Position numbers and translations under genes: made by a program. A stretch of DNA of 7,962 nucleotides from positions 44,130 to 52,091 of the forward strand of contig JAJYHW010000085.1 of NCBI GenBank assembly GCA_021784535.1, read 5' to 3'. Shown piece by piece: positions 1 to 6,235 of this stretch (position 1 is the stretch's first letter; every line of letters starts with the position of its first letter). The stretch comes from a bacterium (GTDB lineage Bacteria > Patescibacteriota > Microgenomatia > Levybacterales > UBA12049). The notes below the pieces were generated by a model, which had not been told where the DNA came from, did not search any database, and saw nothing but the letters and a program-made list of their open reading frames with translations.

Positions 1-179
1 ATCGTTTTATAATCAAAATTTGGTGCTATTGGCGTAAGTTGCGATTGAATAGTAGCTTTTATCGTTGAGGTAGCTAAAATGTGAATAATATTAAACGCGA
101 TCCACGCGACAACTACGATAAAGGATGAACCAAGAATAAAAAGAATGTCCTTTTGTTTATTTTGTCTTTTTTGTCTCAT
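1..179 (-). CDS. Small single-pass membrane protein after pilO (3' end cut by window edge)
   Basis: This leftward reading frame opens with ATG at 179, one base after the pilO stop (TAA-T-ATG), and is still open at base 1, so only about 59 residues are visible. The visible part has a very basic start (MRQKRQNKQK), one hydrophobic segment at about residues 12-35, then a polar stretch containing LTPIAPNFD at 48-56. The predicted topology is a short cytoplasmic tail, one membrane helix and an outer domain, as in PilN and PilO. Its spacing makes it the third gene of the pilus operon and it is probably translationally coupled to pilO. In classical pilMNOPQ operons the gene after pilO is pilP, but I see no PilP lipobox or other PilP signature. 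It is best called an unidentified pilus-associated membrane protein. The gene is well supported by context; its function is an inference. Confidence 0.7.
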   Translation of the reverse strand, partial: MRQKRQNKQKDILFILGSSFIVVVAWIAFNIIHILATSTIKATIQSQLTPIAPNFDYKT

Positions 180-180
180 A

Positions 181-801
181 TTATGGTTTATAATATTGTC
201 TTGCGCGTAATGTCAAAACTAATTCGTTTGTTTGAGTATCTCTTTCTATATCCATTGATTCAACAGTAATGATGCGATTAAGTTTTGCCAGTTCAGTCGT
301 AAAAGCAATCATATTGTCGTATTGTCCCGTTGCCTGTAAGGTAAAGGTGAATGAGAGGGTCTGCGCATTTTTAGGATTGGAAGCGAGCTGTATTTCGGAC
401 ACGCGAAATGCACTAAGGGCTATTGCGTTTTTTTTTGCTACTGCTGCAATTTGACCGCTTAATAGCGGTATTTCAGCAGATTGAGGAACGGCATAATAGA
501 TATTTGTTAAGTTTGATCCAAGCTGATTGTATTGCTGCTCAAGAGAGCTGAGATTATTAATTTTTGTATTTAATTGCTGTTCTACCAGCGTGTCGTCTGC
601 AAGCTTTTTCTTCAGATTGGTAATAGTTGTCAGAGTTGGGTTTATCGCAAAAATACCGAAAAAAGAAAGAGCACCAAACGTAAGCGCCAGAGTAACAAAA
701 TAGCGTGTCGTATCTTGTTGCATATTTGGCAATAGCTTGAGATACTCACGATATTTCGCTGCAGATAAATTTTCAAAATAACTTTTGGGCAATCTCATCA
801 T
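181..801 (-). CDS. pilO: Type IV pilus inner-membrane assembly protein PilO
   Basis: A 206-residue protein with PilO architecture: a cytoplasmic N-terminus of about 32 residues, one membrane helix at about 33-53 ending in INP, a heptad-rich coiled coil at about 58-102, and a C-terminal alpha/beta domain of the PilO type beginning near AVPQSAEIPLL (104-114). Known PilO proteins pair with PilN through these coiled coils to form the periplasmic scaffold linking the cytoplasmic PilM/ATPase platform to the outer parts of the pilus. The start ATG overlaps the pilN stop (TAATG) and is followed by a second ATG, so either codon could initiate. There is no Shine-Dalgarno sequence, so translation is probably coupled to pilN. 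The coding strand carries a run of nine A at 428-436 (KKN codons). Length is normal for the family. The family call rests on architecture and context rather than a catalytic motif. Confidence 0.85.
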   Translation of the reverse strand: MMRLPKSYFENLSAAKYREYLKLLPNMQQDTTRYFVTLALTFGALSFFGIFAINPTLTTITNLKKKLADDTLVEQQLNTKINNLSSLEQQYNQLGSNLTNIYYAVPQSAEIPLLSGQIAAVAKKNAIALSAFRVSEIQLASNPKNAQTLSFTFTLQATGQYDNMIAFTTELAKLNRIITVESMDIERDTQTNELVLTLRARQYYKP

Positions 802-1403
802 TATTGAGTACTTGAAATATTCTGATTAAGCGTGCTATTTGCTTGCTGTTGTGTATTTGTAAATGCGATTGGTTTTAAGGAGGCGATAATACTTACGTCA
901 ATTTGCGCACTGCTGCTATTATTTTCAACTTTATTGATAGTAATTGATGTGAATTGTGGATATTGTTTGAGTGCCGCAATAAATTGCGCTATTGCAGAAG
1001 GCGAAGGTGATTCAATGTCTATTTTGGCACTTTGAGGAGAGATATTGAGATCTTGAAAGGTGACTTTACCTTTCCCCATCGTCGTTATATCAGAAAAGAT
1101 ACCGGACGTTGTGTTCTGGATTGCTGTATAGTGTTTGATTGTTGCAAGTCTGTCCTGAATATCCCTAAAGGTGGTCTCAGCTTCTTTAAAATTTGCGACA
1201 ATAAAACTATCAGATTTGATTTTATCATGGAGGTGAACAAGCTGCATATCAAGGCTAAACCGGTAAATAAAAGTTCCCAGAGCAACGATTTCTATAAGAA
1301 TGATTAGAAGACGGCCTATGGTAAGCGTCCAGCTTAGAAATTGCATGAGAAAACTATTGTTTTTTTGCGGAAGAAGATTGATTGTAGGTACTTTTTCTGC
1401 CAT
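801..1403 (-). CDS. pilN: Type IV pilus inner-membrane assembly protein PilN
   Basis: A 200-residue protein read from ATG at 1403. The diagnostic PilN feature is the cytoplasmic INLLP motif at residues 8-12, which in characterised systems binds the actin-like protein PilM. It is followed by a membrane helix (about 27-48), a coiled coil (about 55-95), a ferredoxin-like periplasmic domain (about 112-176) and a Q/N/S/T-rich tail (183-200). The frame is open upstream to an ATG at 1499, which would add 32 residues. I prefer 1403 because it places INLLP at the extreme N-terminus as in the family, has AGGTG 11 nt upstream, and lies downstream of a good promoter that the longer version would contain. 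pilO follows with a one-base overlap. No pilM is adjacent: the divergent neighbour is fusA, so PilM must be encoded elsewhere or further down the operon. Confidence 0.87.
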   Translation of the reverse strand: MAEKVPTINLLPQKNNSFLMQFLSWTLTIGRLLIILIEIVALGTFIYRFSLDMQLVHLHDKIKSDSFIVANFKEAETTFRDIQDRLATIKHYTAIQNTTSGIFSDITTMGKGKVTFQDLNISPQSAKIDIESPSPSAIAQFIAALKQYPQFTSITINKVENNSSSAQIDVSIIASLKPIAFTNTQQQANSTLNQNISSTQ

Positions 1404-1410
1404 GATAAAT

Positions 1411-1419
1411 AAGTCACCT
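1411..1419 (-). promoter_or_regulatory. Ribosome binding site of pilN
   Basis: On the minus strand the sequence AGGTG (within CAGGTGACTT) lies 11 nt before the ATG at 1403 and is complementary to the CACCT of a typical 16S rRNA 3' end. It is one of very few Shine-Dalgarno-like sites in this window, and it supports 1403 rather than 1499 as the pilN start. The spacing is slightly long. Confidence 0.6.
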
Positions 1420-1439
1420 GTACTATACGGCTTCATTTT

Positions 1440-1468
1440 AGTGTATGAGTTTTCCAAGGAAATGTCAA
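1440..1468 (-). promoter_or_regulatory. Sigma-70-type promoter of the pilNO operon
   Basis: The minus strand shows a perfect -35 box TTGACA (1468-1463), a spacer of exactly 17 nt, and a -10 box TACACT (1445-1440, four of six consensus positions). Transcription should start near 1433, giving a leader of about 30 nt to the ATG at 1403 that includes the AGGTG ribosome binding site. The promoter lies inside the longer reading frame from 1499, which argues against that longer start. Confidence 0.7.
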
Positions 1469-1481
1469 AGAAAATGAGTTG

Positions 1482-1510
1482 TGGAAAAGCGGTTATCAAT
1501 ATGGTATACT
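1482..1510 (+). promoter_or_regulatory. Promoter of fusA with extended -10 box
   Basis: The -10 box TATACT (1505-1510) is preceded by TGG, an extended -10 (TGN) element. A 17-nt spacer separates it from TGGAAA (1482-1487), which matches four of six -35 positions. Initiation near 1517 would give a fusA leader of about 115 nt. The box is back to back with the pilN promoter: the two -35 elements are 13 bp apart, so both operons could be read from, or controlled at, the same short region. Confidence 0.6.
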
Positions 1511-1519
1511 TTACATAAT

Positions 1520-1602
1520 CTCAAAGTTCAAATCGCAAAGCACAAATCTACAGACAAGAGATTGAAGCTTCACAGTTTTGATTTTTGAACTGTAATTTTG
1601 AG
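1520..1602 (+). promoter_or_regulatory. Foldable, repeat-rich 5' leader of fusA
   Basis: The untranslated leader contains an imperfect inverted repeat. CTCAAAGTTCAAATC (1520-1534) can pair with the region 1580-1602, which includes GATTTTTGAAC and TTTTGAG, leaving a loop of about 45 nt and small bulges. Just downstream, TTTTGAG/TTTTGAT words recur up to the start codon (about 1597-1629). No T-tailed terminator hairpin is seen and it resembles no riboswitch I know. It may be a regulatory RNA fold or simply low-complexity spacer DNA. The pairing is visible; a function is inference. Confidence 0.4.
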
Positions 1603-1632
1603 TTTTGATATTTGAGTTTTGAGTTTTTTTAT

Positions 1633-3768
1633 ATGGCAGACGTAAAATCACGAATCTATCCACTCGACCGTATCCGCAATATCGGTATTATTGCGCATAT
1701 TGACGCAGGAAAAACTACCACGACTGAACGTATCTTATTTTACACTGGCCGTACCTACAAAATCGGTGATATCGATGAGGGGAATACGCAAATGGATTGG
1801 ATGGAGCAGGAAAAAGAGCGTGGTATTACGATTGTATCTGCTGCTACGACTGCATTCTGGACACCAAAGACGGGTATTTTTAAAGATCACGAACACCGTT
1901 TCAATATTATTGATACTCCCGGACACGTTGACTTTACTGCTGAGGTAGAGCGGTCGCTTCGTGTGCTTGATGGTGGCGTAACCGTCTTGGATGCCGAAGA
2001 AGGAGTCCAGTCGCAGTCAGAAACCGTTTGGCGACAAGCTGATAAGTATAATGTTCCCCGTATTTGTTTTGTAAACAAAATGGATAAGTTAGGTGCAAAT
2101 TTTCTTCAGACAGTGCAGAGCGTTGAGGATCGACTTGGTGCAAATCCTGCAATTATGGTGCTTCCAATCGGAGCTGAAAATACGTATATCGGAAACGTCG
2201 ATCTCCTGACTCGCCAATCTTTTATTTGGGGATCTGATGAGCTCGGCGCGAAATACGAAGTAAAAGATGAAGTACCTGAAGATATGCAAGCGCAAGTCGA
2301 AGAATACCGAAGTAAACTGGTCGAAAAAATTGCCGAGACCGACGACATACTGCTTGAAAAATATCTGGGTGGCGAAGAGCCAACGGTTGAAGAGCTTCGA
2401 AAAGCACTTCGCGCAGCAGTTATTGCCTATAAATTAGTACCGATGTATGCGGGTACATCACTTCGAAATAAAGGAGTACAGCCATTACTTGATGCGATTG
2501 TTGATTATTTGCCATCCCCACAGGACTTAGCAGATGTTACAGGTATTAATCCAAAGACTGGTGTTGAGGAAAGACGTAAACTTACTCCTGACGAAGATTT
2601 TTCAGGGTTGGCATTTAAAATCCAAAATGATCCGCACGTTGGAAAACTTGCTTATTTCCGTGTTTATTCAGGGAAATTAGCAGCAGGATCCTATGTCTAC
2701 AATGCAAATAAAGGGGTGAAAGAGCGTATCGGACGGCTTCTTTTAATGCATGCAAATGATCGTGAAGAAATAAAAGAAGCGTATGCCGGAGAGATCGTCG
2801 CAATTGTCGGCTTGAAAGACACCATCACCGGTGACACGCTCTGTGATGAAGCTAAGCCAATTGTGCTTGAACAAATTACCTTCCCTGAACCGGTTATTTC
2901 ACTTGCCATTGAGCCAAAGACCAAATCAGACCAGGAAAAACTCGGGTACTCACTTAAGAGACTTCAGGAAGAAGACCCTACTTTTACGGTTAAAAGCAAT
3001 CCTGAGACGGGTCAAACAATTATTTCAGGAATCGGTGAATTGCAGCTTGAAATTATGGTTGATCGTATGAAGCGTGAATTTGGCGTTGAAGCAAATGTCG
3101 GCGCTCCACAAGTTGCCTATAAAGAAGCCATTTCACAAATGGCTGAAGCAGAGGGAAAATATATTAAGCAATCAGGAGGTCGTGGACAATACGGTCACTG
3201 TTTCCTGAGACTTGAACCCAAACCAAGAGGTGAAGGGTATGAGTTTGTCAACGCAATTAAAGGCGGAGCAATTCCTGCGGAATTCGTCAAAGCTGTTGAA
3301 AAAGGAGTTAAGGAAACGCTTGATAATGGTGTGCTTCTTGGCTTCCCGCTCATTGATGTCAAAGTTACCTGTTATGACGGCTCATATCACGATGTTGATT
3401 CATCAGAAATTGCCTTTAAGATCGCAGCAAGTCAGGCAATTCAGATAGGTGCGAAAAAAGCAGGGCTCACGCTTCTTGAGCCGATCATGAAAGTTGAAGT
3501 TACAACGCCAAGTGAATATATGGGGGAAGTTATGGGTGATCTTTCATCAAAACGGGCACAAATCAGCGGCAATGAAGAGCGGAAAAATGCGACAATTATT
3601 TTGGCGCAAGTACCGTTGTCAGAACTTTCAGGATACGCGACACAACTTCGCTCTTTGACCAAAGGCCGGGCTAGTTATTATATGGAACCGTCTCACTATG
3701 AATATGTTCCAAAGAACATCGTTGACGGTCTCGTCGCCAAATCCACGTTTACGGGACGGGTTGAATAA
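1633..3768 (+). CDS. fusA: Elongation factor G (EF-G)
   Basis: A 711-residue translational GTPase that drives tRNA-mRNA translocation and, with ribosome recycling factor, subunit splitting. All G motifs are present: AHIDAGKT (21-28), RGITI (63-67) in switch I, DTPGHVD (94-100) with catalytic His98, and NKMD (148-151). Domains II-V follow, including the domain IV loop GGRGQYGH (515-522) and the tip SYHDVDSSE with His586, the counterpart of the conserved tip histidine that contacts the decoding centre. Length is normal. I chose ATG 1633, which begins MADVKSRIYPLDRIRNIGI. An in-frame TTG at 1612 would add seven residues from the T-rich leader and has no support. There is no clear Shine-Dalgarno sequence. 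rpsL and rpsG, the usual upstream neighbours, are absent, and tuf is separated from fusA by three unrelated genes. No terminator is visible before the next gene. Confidence 0.98.
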   Translation: MADVKSRIYPLDRIRNIGIIAHIDAGKTTTTERILFYTGRTYKIGDIDEGNTQMDWMEQEKERGITIVSAATTAFWTPKTGIFKDHEHRFNIIDTPGHVDFTAEVERSLRVLDGGVTVLDAEEGVQSQSETVWRQADKYNVPRICFVNKMDKLGANFLQTVQSVEDRLGANPAIMVLPIGAENTYIGNVDLLTRQSFIWGSDELGAKYEVKDEVPEDMQAQVEEYRSKLVEKIAETDDILLEKYLGGEEPTVEELRKALRAAVIAYKLVPMYAGTSLRNKGVQPLLDAIVDYLPSPQDLADVTGINPKTGVEERRKLTPDEDFSGLAFKIQNDPHVGKLAYFRVYSGKLAAGSYVYNANKGVKERIGRLLLMHANDREEIKEAYAGEIVAIVGLKDTITGDTLCDEAKPIVLEQITFPEPVISLAIEPKTKSDQEKLGYSLKRLQEEDPTFTVKSNPETGQTIISGIGELQLEIMVDRMKREFGVEANVGAPQVAYKEAISQMAEAEGKYIKQSGGRGQYGHCFLRLEPKPRGEGYEFVNAIKGGAIPAEFVKAVEKGVKETLDNGVLLGFPLIDVKVTCYDGSYHDVDSSEIAFKIAASQAIQIGAKKAGLTLLEPIMKVEVTTPSEYMGEVMGDLSSKRAQISGNEERKNATIILAQVPLSELSGYATQLRSLTKGRASYYMEPSHYEYVPKNIVDGLVAKSTFTGRVE

Positions 3769-3801
3769 TCCGCTTCTACTAGCTTTTTCAAACTAATTCG
3801 C

Positions 3802-3807
3802 TATAAT
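3802..3807 (+). promoter_or_regulatory. -10 box of the deacetylase gene, predicted leaderless
   Basis: A perfect TATAAT lies seven nt before the ATG at 3815. Initiation about seven nt after the box would fall on or next to the A of the start codon, so a transcript from here would be leaderless. No good -35 box is seen at 16-18 nt, and no Shine-Dalgarno sequence precedes the gene. Read-through from fusA is a possible second source of mRNA. Confidence 0.55.
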
Positions 3808-3814
3808 TATTGCT

Positions 3815-4489
3815 ATGAAACCTATTGTCGGTATTTTTGCACACCCAGATGATGAAGTGTTTGGACCTGGCGGAACACTTGCAAAATTTGCTCAAGAAGG
3901 AAGAGATGTGTATCTTATTTCAGTTACCAATGGAGATGCCGGGATGAATAGTAGCGGGAAAGCAGGAGATCTCGGCAAAATCAGACGGGAAGAAATGCAA
4001 GCATCAGCAAAGATTCTCGGCATTAAAGAAGTGTTCTTTTTGGAATATAAAGACGGGACGTTGTCTAATAACCTATATCATGAAATTGCCGGTAAAATAC
4101 AAGCCATTTTGGAAAAATTACAGCCTGAAATTATCTTAACTATGGAACCTCGTGGAGTTTCTGGACACCTCGACCATATTGCTGTTTCAATGATTTCATC
4201 ATATGTTTTTGAGCGCATGCCAGCAATAAAAGAAATTTGGTATTATGCATTGACTGAGGAATTTAGAGCAGGCAGACCACCATATTTTATTTATTTTCCA
4301 CCAGGATATAAGGTAACTGAGATTAATAAAACAGTTTCTATTCAATCGGTATGGGAGAAAAAAGTTGCAGCTATGCATCAACATAAAACACAAGCTCATG
4401 ATATGGAAAAACTTCTTGGGCAATTTATGAAGTTTCCTAAAGAAGAGAATTTTCTTATTGCAGAAAGACCTATAGAAGATACGGAATAA
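3815..4489 (+). CDS. PIG-L family zinc-dependent N-acetylglucosaminyl deacetylase
   Basis: A 224-residue protein of the PIG-L/LmbE superfamily, which removes acetyl groups from N-acetylglucosamine in glycolipids or small thiols (relatives: PIG-L, MshB, BshB). The zinc-site signature AHPDDE is at residues 9-14: His10 and Asp13 are the expected ligands and Asp12 the probable general base. The second signature SGHLDH (116-121) supplies the third ligand, His121. GGTLAKFAQEG (19-29) and the late HKTQ (190-193) are also typical. There is no signal peptide or membrane segment, so it should be cytoplasmic. The substrate cannot be read from the sequence: a lipid-linked sugar, a nucleotide sugar or a bacillithiol-like precursor are all possible, and no partner glycosyltransferase is adjacent. 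Its 3' end overlaps the opposing gene by 20 bp. The start is fixed by the TATAAT box just upstream and the family-typical N-terminus. Confidence 0.9.
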   Translation: MKPIVGIFAHPDDEVFGPGGTLAKFAQEGRDVYLISVTNGDAGMNSSGKAGDLGKIRREEMQASAKILGIKEVFFLEYKDGTLSNNLYHEIAGKIQAILEKLQPEIILTMEPRGVSGHLDHIAVSMISSYVFERMPAIKEIWYYALTEEFRAGRPPYFIYFPPGYKVTEINKTVSIQSVWEKKVAAMHQHKTQAHDMEKLLGQFMKFPKEENFLIAERPIEDTE

Positions 4490-4904
4490 GCGCTTTTGTT
4501 TTTTGCATATAGTCTGCATATTGTTGGAGTTTTCGTTTTATGATATTTTCCTCGTTGATAATTTTTAGTTGAATAACGCCATAAAGGAGAATGAACGTAA
4601 TAAACCGTAGAAAGGTAAATTCTATCTCAACAAAACTGATCATAATTAAGAGATATCCTGCATAGATAGGATGCCTGATAATTTCATACGGACCTTTGTC
4701 CAAGAAAAAATAACCTTTAGGCAGTGCATGTTTGGGCTTATGCATTTTTATAGTGATTGCTGCCCAGAGTATGAGGAGTAAACCGACAAATTGCACAAAT
4801 ATATCGATAGCTGTTTGAGGGATGATAGCGCCGCTTAGCACAATCAGTATTGATGCTATAATGACAAGCCCGTTAAGAATAATTGTTTTTTGTTCAGCAT
4901 TCAT
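4470..4904 (-). CDS. Isoprenylcysteine carboxyl methyltransferase (ICMT/PEMT-type) membrane protein
   Basis: A 144-residue, highly hydrophobic protein with about four membrane segments (about 8-28, 33-53, 79-93 and 96-113). The family hallmark is GPYEIIRHPIYAGYLL at 71-86 (the GPY-x3-RHPxY motif), followed by the paired acidic residues in NEEN (117-120) and a C-terminal Y-x2-Y-x6-LIP-like stretch ending at Pro141. In the ICMT/phospholipid methyltransferase superfamily these elements bind S-adenosylmethionine next to a membrane-buried substrate. Bacteria lack prenylated CaaX proteins in the eukaryotic sense, so the acceptor is unknown: a lipid, quinone or small molecule methylated at the membrane is plausible. 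It is shorter than eukaryotic ICMT but usual for the bacterial group. The start ATG lies six nt after a TATACT box. It is transcribed towards the deacetylase gene and overlaps its end. Confidence 0.85.
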   Translation of the reverse strand: MNAEQKTIILNGLVIIASILIVLSGAIIPQTAIDIFVQFVGLLLILWAAITIKMHKPKHALPKGYFFLDKGPYEIIRHPIYAGYLLIMISFVEIEFTFLRFITFILLYGVIQLKIINEENIIKRKLQQYADYMQKTKALIPYLL

Positions 4905-4910
4905 ATTGTT

Positions 4911-4916
4911 AGTATA
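4911..4916 (-). promoter_or_regulatory. -10 box of the methyltransferase gene, predicted leaderless
   Basis: On the minus strand TATACT is followed by six nt (AACAAT) and then the ATG at 4904. The predicted transcription start coincides with the A of the ATG. A -35 match at 17 nt (TACAAA) is poor. No Shine-Dalgarno sequence is present in the intervening bases. Confidence 0.55.
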
Positions 4917-4948
4917 GCTGATGCGGAGGCAGGTTTGTACATATAGAG

Positions 4949-4954
4949 TATAAT
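4949..4954 (+). promoter_or_regulatory. -10 box of the GH18 gene, predicted leaderless
   Basis: A perfect TATAAT is followed by six nt (AGACAG) and then the GTG start at 4961, so initiation should fall on the start codon itself. The -35 candidate at 17 nt, GAGGCA (4926-4931), matches only three positions. The box is divergent from the methyltransferase -10 box 32 bp away; both promoters fit into the 56 bp between the two start codons. Confidence 0.55.
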
Positions 4955-4960
4955 AGACAG

Positions 4961-6040
4961 GTGAAACGGCTTTTTGTTATTATTTTGATTATTTTCGTAA
5001 GCGTATTCCTGCTTTTCCGGGTTGTTAGGGAAAAAGTAGGGCATGATCTTGCTCAGCCTGTTTATCAACCTACGATGCCTCCTTCTCCTACGATTGTGAT
5101 TGATCAATTGCATACGACCAGAAATTCGTTATTTGTCCCGGACTGGACGTTGAATTCAATAAAAGGAAATTATGATCAATATATCTATTTTAGCCTTACT
5201 CCCTCTTCAGCCGGCATTACGTTAACATCTTTAGAGAATAAAAATATTGATGCGTTTCTCGCAACAGTACCTCAGGGTAAGCAAACGTTATTGACTCTAG
5301 CAATGCAAAATCCTGATATTACTTCAGAAATTTTGCAACAGAAAGCATTACAGCAAAAAGTGATTTCTCAGACAGTTTCTCTTGCAAAAACAAAAGGCTT
5401 TTCAGGCGTTGTACTTGATCTTGAAATGAGCGGCATTCCTTTTGGTTCGCTTATTGACGAGATTAACAATTTTACGCAAGCATTTGATGCATATGCAAAA
5501 AATAACCATTTGCAGTTTGATATTACCTTATATGGGGACACATTCTATCGACTCAGACCTTTTGATGTAAAAACTATTGCAGCTCACTCCGATCAGGTGA
5601 TGATTATGGCTTATGATTTCCATAAGGCTCGCTCAAATCCCGGACCCAACTTTCCGTTGTATGGACAGAATATATACGGGTATGATATGACGAAAATGGC
5701 AGATGATTTTTTGCAGGCTGTACCCAATCAGAAATTATCCGTAATTTTTGGCCTTTTCGGATATGATTGGCCAGTCAATAATCAAGGAAAAGCTATCGGA
5801 CAAGGACAGCCGCTTACTGATTTGCAAATTCAGAATAAATTCCTTAACGGCTGTCCGTTTAAAGATTGTCAGATCAAGCGCGATCCTGTTTCAGCAGAGA
5901 CAGTAATTCATTATACTGATACAAATAATCAAAAGCACATTGTGTGGTTTGAAGATATGCAGTCTATTGCAGCAAAAGAAAAATATCTTCGTAAAAGAGG
6001 GATAGGAAATTTTGCTTTTTGGGCTAATTCATATTTTTAG
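4961..6040 (+). CDS. Membrane-anchored GH18-type glycoside hydrolase (YaaH/SleL-like)
   Basis: A 359-residue protein with an N-terminal signal anchor (about 3-22: basic MKR, then a hydrophobic helix, no lipobox), a Pro-rich linker (about 32-45) and one glycoside hydrolase 18-like barrel. Barrel landmarks are the strand-4 motif GFSGVVLDLE (146-155), retaining the last Asp (153) and catalytic Glu (155) of DxxDxDxE, the strand-6 MAYD (216-219) followed by an NPGP loop, and the C-terminal GIGNFAFW (347-354), where a Trp commonly lines the active site. Bacterial relatives such as YaaH/SleL cleave N-acetylglucosamine linkages in peptidoglycan, so an extracytoplasmic envelope or glycan role is likely. 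The first Asp of the motif is missing, so activity is not certain. Cys298 and Cys303 could form a disulfide. The start is GTG, with no Shine-Dalgarno sequence but a -10 box six nt upstream. No terminator is visible after it. Confidence 0.85.
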   Translation: MKRLFVIILIIFVSVFLLFRVVREKVGHDLAQPVYQPTMPPSPTIVIDQLHTTRNSLFVPDWTLNSIKGNYDQYIYFSLTPSSAGITLTSLENKNIDAFLATVPQGKQTLLTLAMQNPDITSEILQQKALQQKVISQTVSLAKTKGFSGVVLDLEMSGIPFGSLIDEINNFTQAFDAYAKNNHLQFDITLYGDTFYRLRPFDVKTIAAHSDQVMIMAYDFHKARSNPGPNFPLYGQNIYGYDMTKMADDFLQAVPNQKLSVIFGLFGYDWPVNNQGKAIGQGQPLTDLQIQNKFLNGCPFKDCQIKRDPVSAETVIHYTDTNNQKHIVWFEDMQSIAAKEKYLRKRGIGNFAFWANSYF

Positions 6041-6154
6041 TAGACTGCTTTTATTGTTGGGTTGTCTTCTGCGCGAAGAATTCATACTATACTTAGCTTT
6101 GTAGTGCTCAAATTTTCAGTCAAGAAAAATATATTTCTGTTTTAAAAATAACTA

Positions 6155-6183
6155 TTGACCTGGAAGAAATTCCCTGATATAAT
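6155..6183 (+). promoter_or_regulatory. Strong upstream promoter of tuf (P1)
   Basis: TTGACC (6155-6160, five of six) is followed by exactly 17 nt and a perfect TATAAT (6178-6183), with TGA in front giving an extended -10. Upstream DNA is very AT-rich (6121-6150), as in UP elements. This is the best promoter in the window and suits a highly expressed gene. Transcription should start near 6190, giving a leader of about 46 nt before the tuf ATG. Confidence 0.8.
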
Positions 6184-6192
6184 CTTATTTAC

Positions 6193-6220
6193 TCTCATTG
6201 AAGAAATGAGATTTTTATTT
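6193..6220 (+). terminator. Attenuator-like hairpin in the tuf leader
   Basis: TCTCATT (6193-6199) and AATGAGA (6205-6211) form a perfect 7-bp stem with a five-nt GAAGA loop, followed by the T-rich tract TTTTTATTT (6212-6220). In form it is a weak intrinsic terminator placed only a few bases after the predicted P1 start. It could stop part of the transcripts early, or act as a 5' stabilising stem. The stem has only two G-C pairs, so efficiency would be low. Confidence 0.4.
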
Positions 6221-6229
6221 TGATATAAT
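6221..6229 (+). promoter_or_regulatory. Second tuf promoter (P2), predicted leaderless
   Basis: TGATATAAT repeats exactly the nine bases at the core of P1 (6175-6183), 46 bp further on. It is an extended -10 with perfect TATAAT ending six nt before the tuf ATG, so transcripts from it would begin at the start codon. No -35 box is found at 16-18 nt, which an extended -10 can tolerate. In such AT-rich DNA a chance match is possible. Confidence 0.45.
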
Positions 6230-6235
6230 AATATT

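Noticed and set aside
428..436. Run of nine A on the pilO coding strand, containing the slippery-type heptamer A AAA AAC
   Set aside because: Both shifted frames reach stop codons within about five codons and I see no stimulatory element, so programmed frameshifting has no clear product. Slippage would simply truncate PilO.
832..1307. Rightward open frames opposite pilN
   Set aside because: They are antisense to a well-supported gene, lack promoters or ribosome binding sites, and read as low-complexity shadows.
1404..1499. N-terminal extension of PilN to an ATG at 1499 (32 extra residues)
   Set aside because: The extension contains the TTGACA-17-TACACT promoter, does not resemble PilN, and would bury the INLLP motif. 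ATG 1403 has AGGTG upstream.
1597..1629. TTTTGAG words as a CRISPR-like or true tandem array
   Set aside because: The units are 7-14 nt, imperfect, and lack unique spacers; this is low-complexity leader sequence.
1612..1632. TTG start for fusA at 1612
   Set aside because: It only translates T-rich leader repeats (MSFEFFY); EF-G families begin near the ATG at 1633.
4901..5113. Leftward 70-codon open frame opposite the GH18 start
   Set aside because: It lies over the signal-anchor coding region and the divergent promoters, has a composition typical of a reversed coding strand, and matches no domain.
6065..6079. TCTTC-TGCGC-GAAGA hairpin after the GH18 gene as its terminator
   Set aside because: The stem is only five pairs and is followed by ATTCAT rather than a T-run.
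6088..6093. TATACT as a further promoter for tuf
   Set aside because: It has no matching -35 box or TGN extension and lies upstream of the much better P1.
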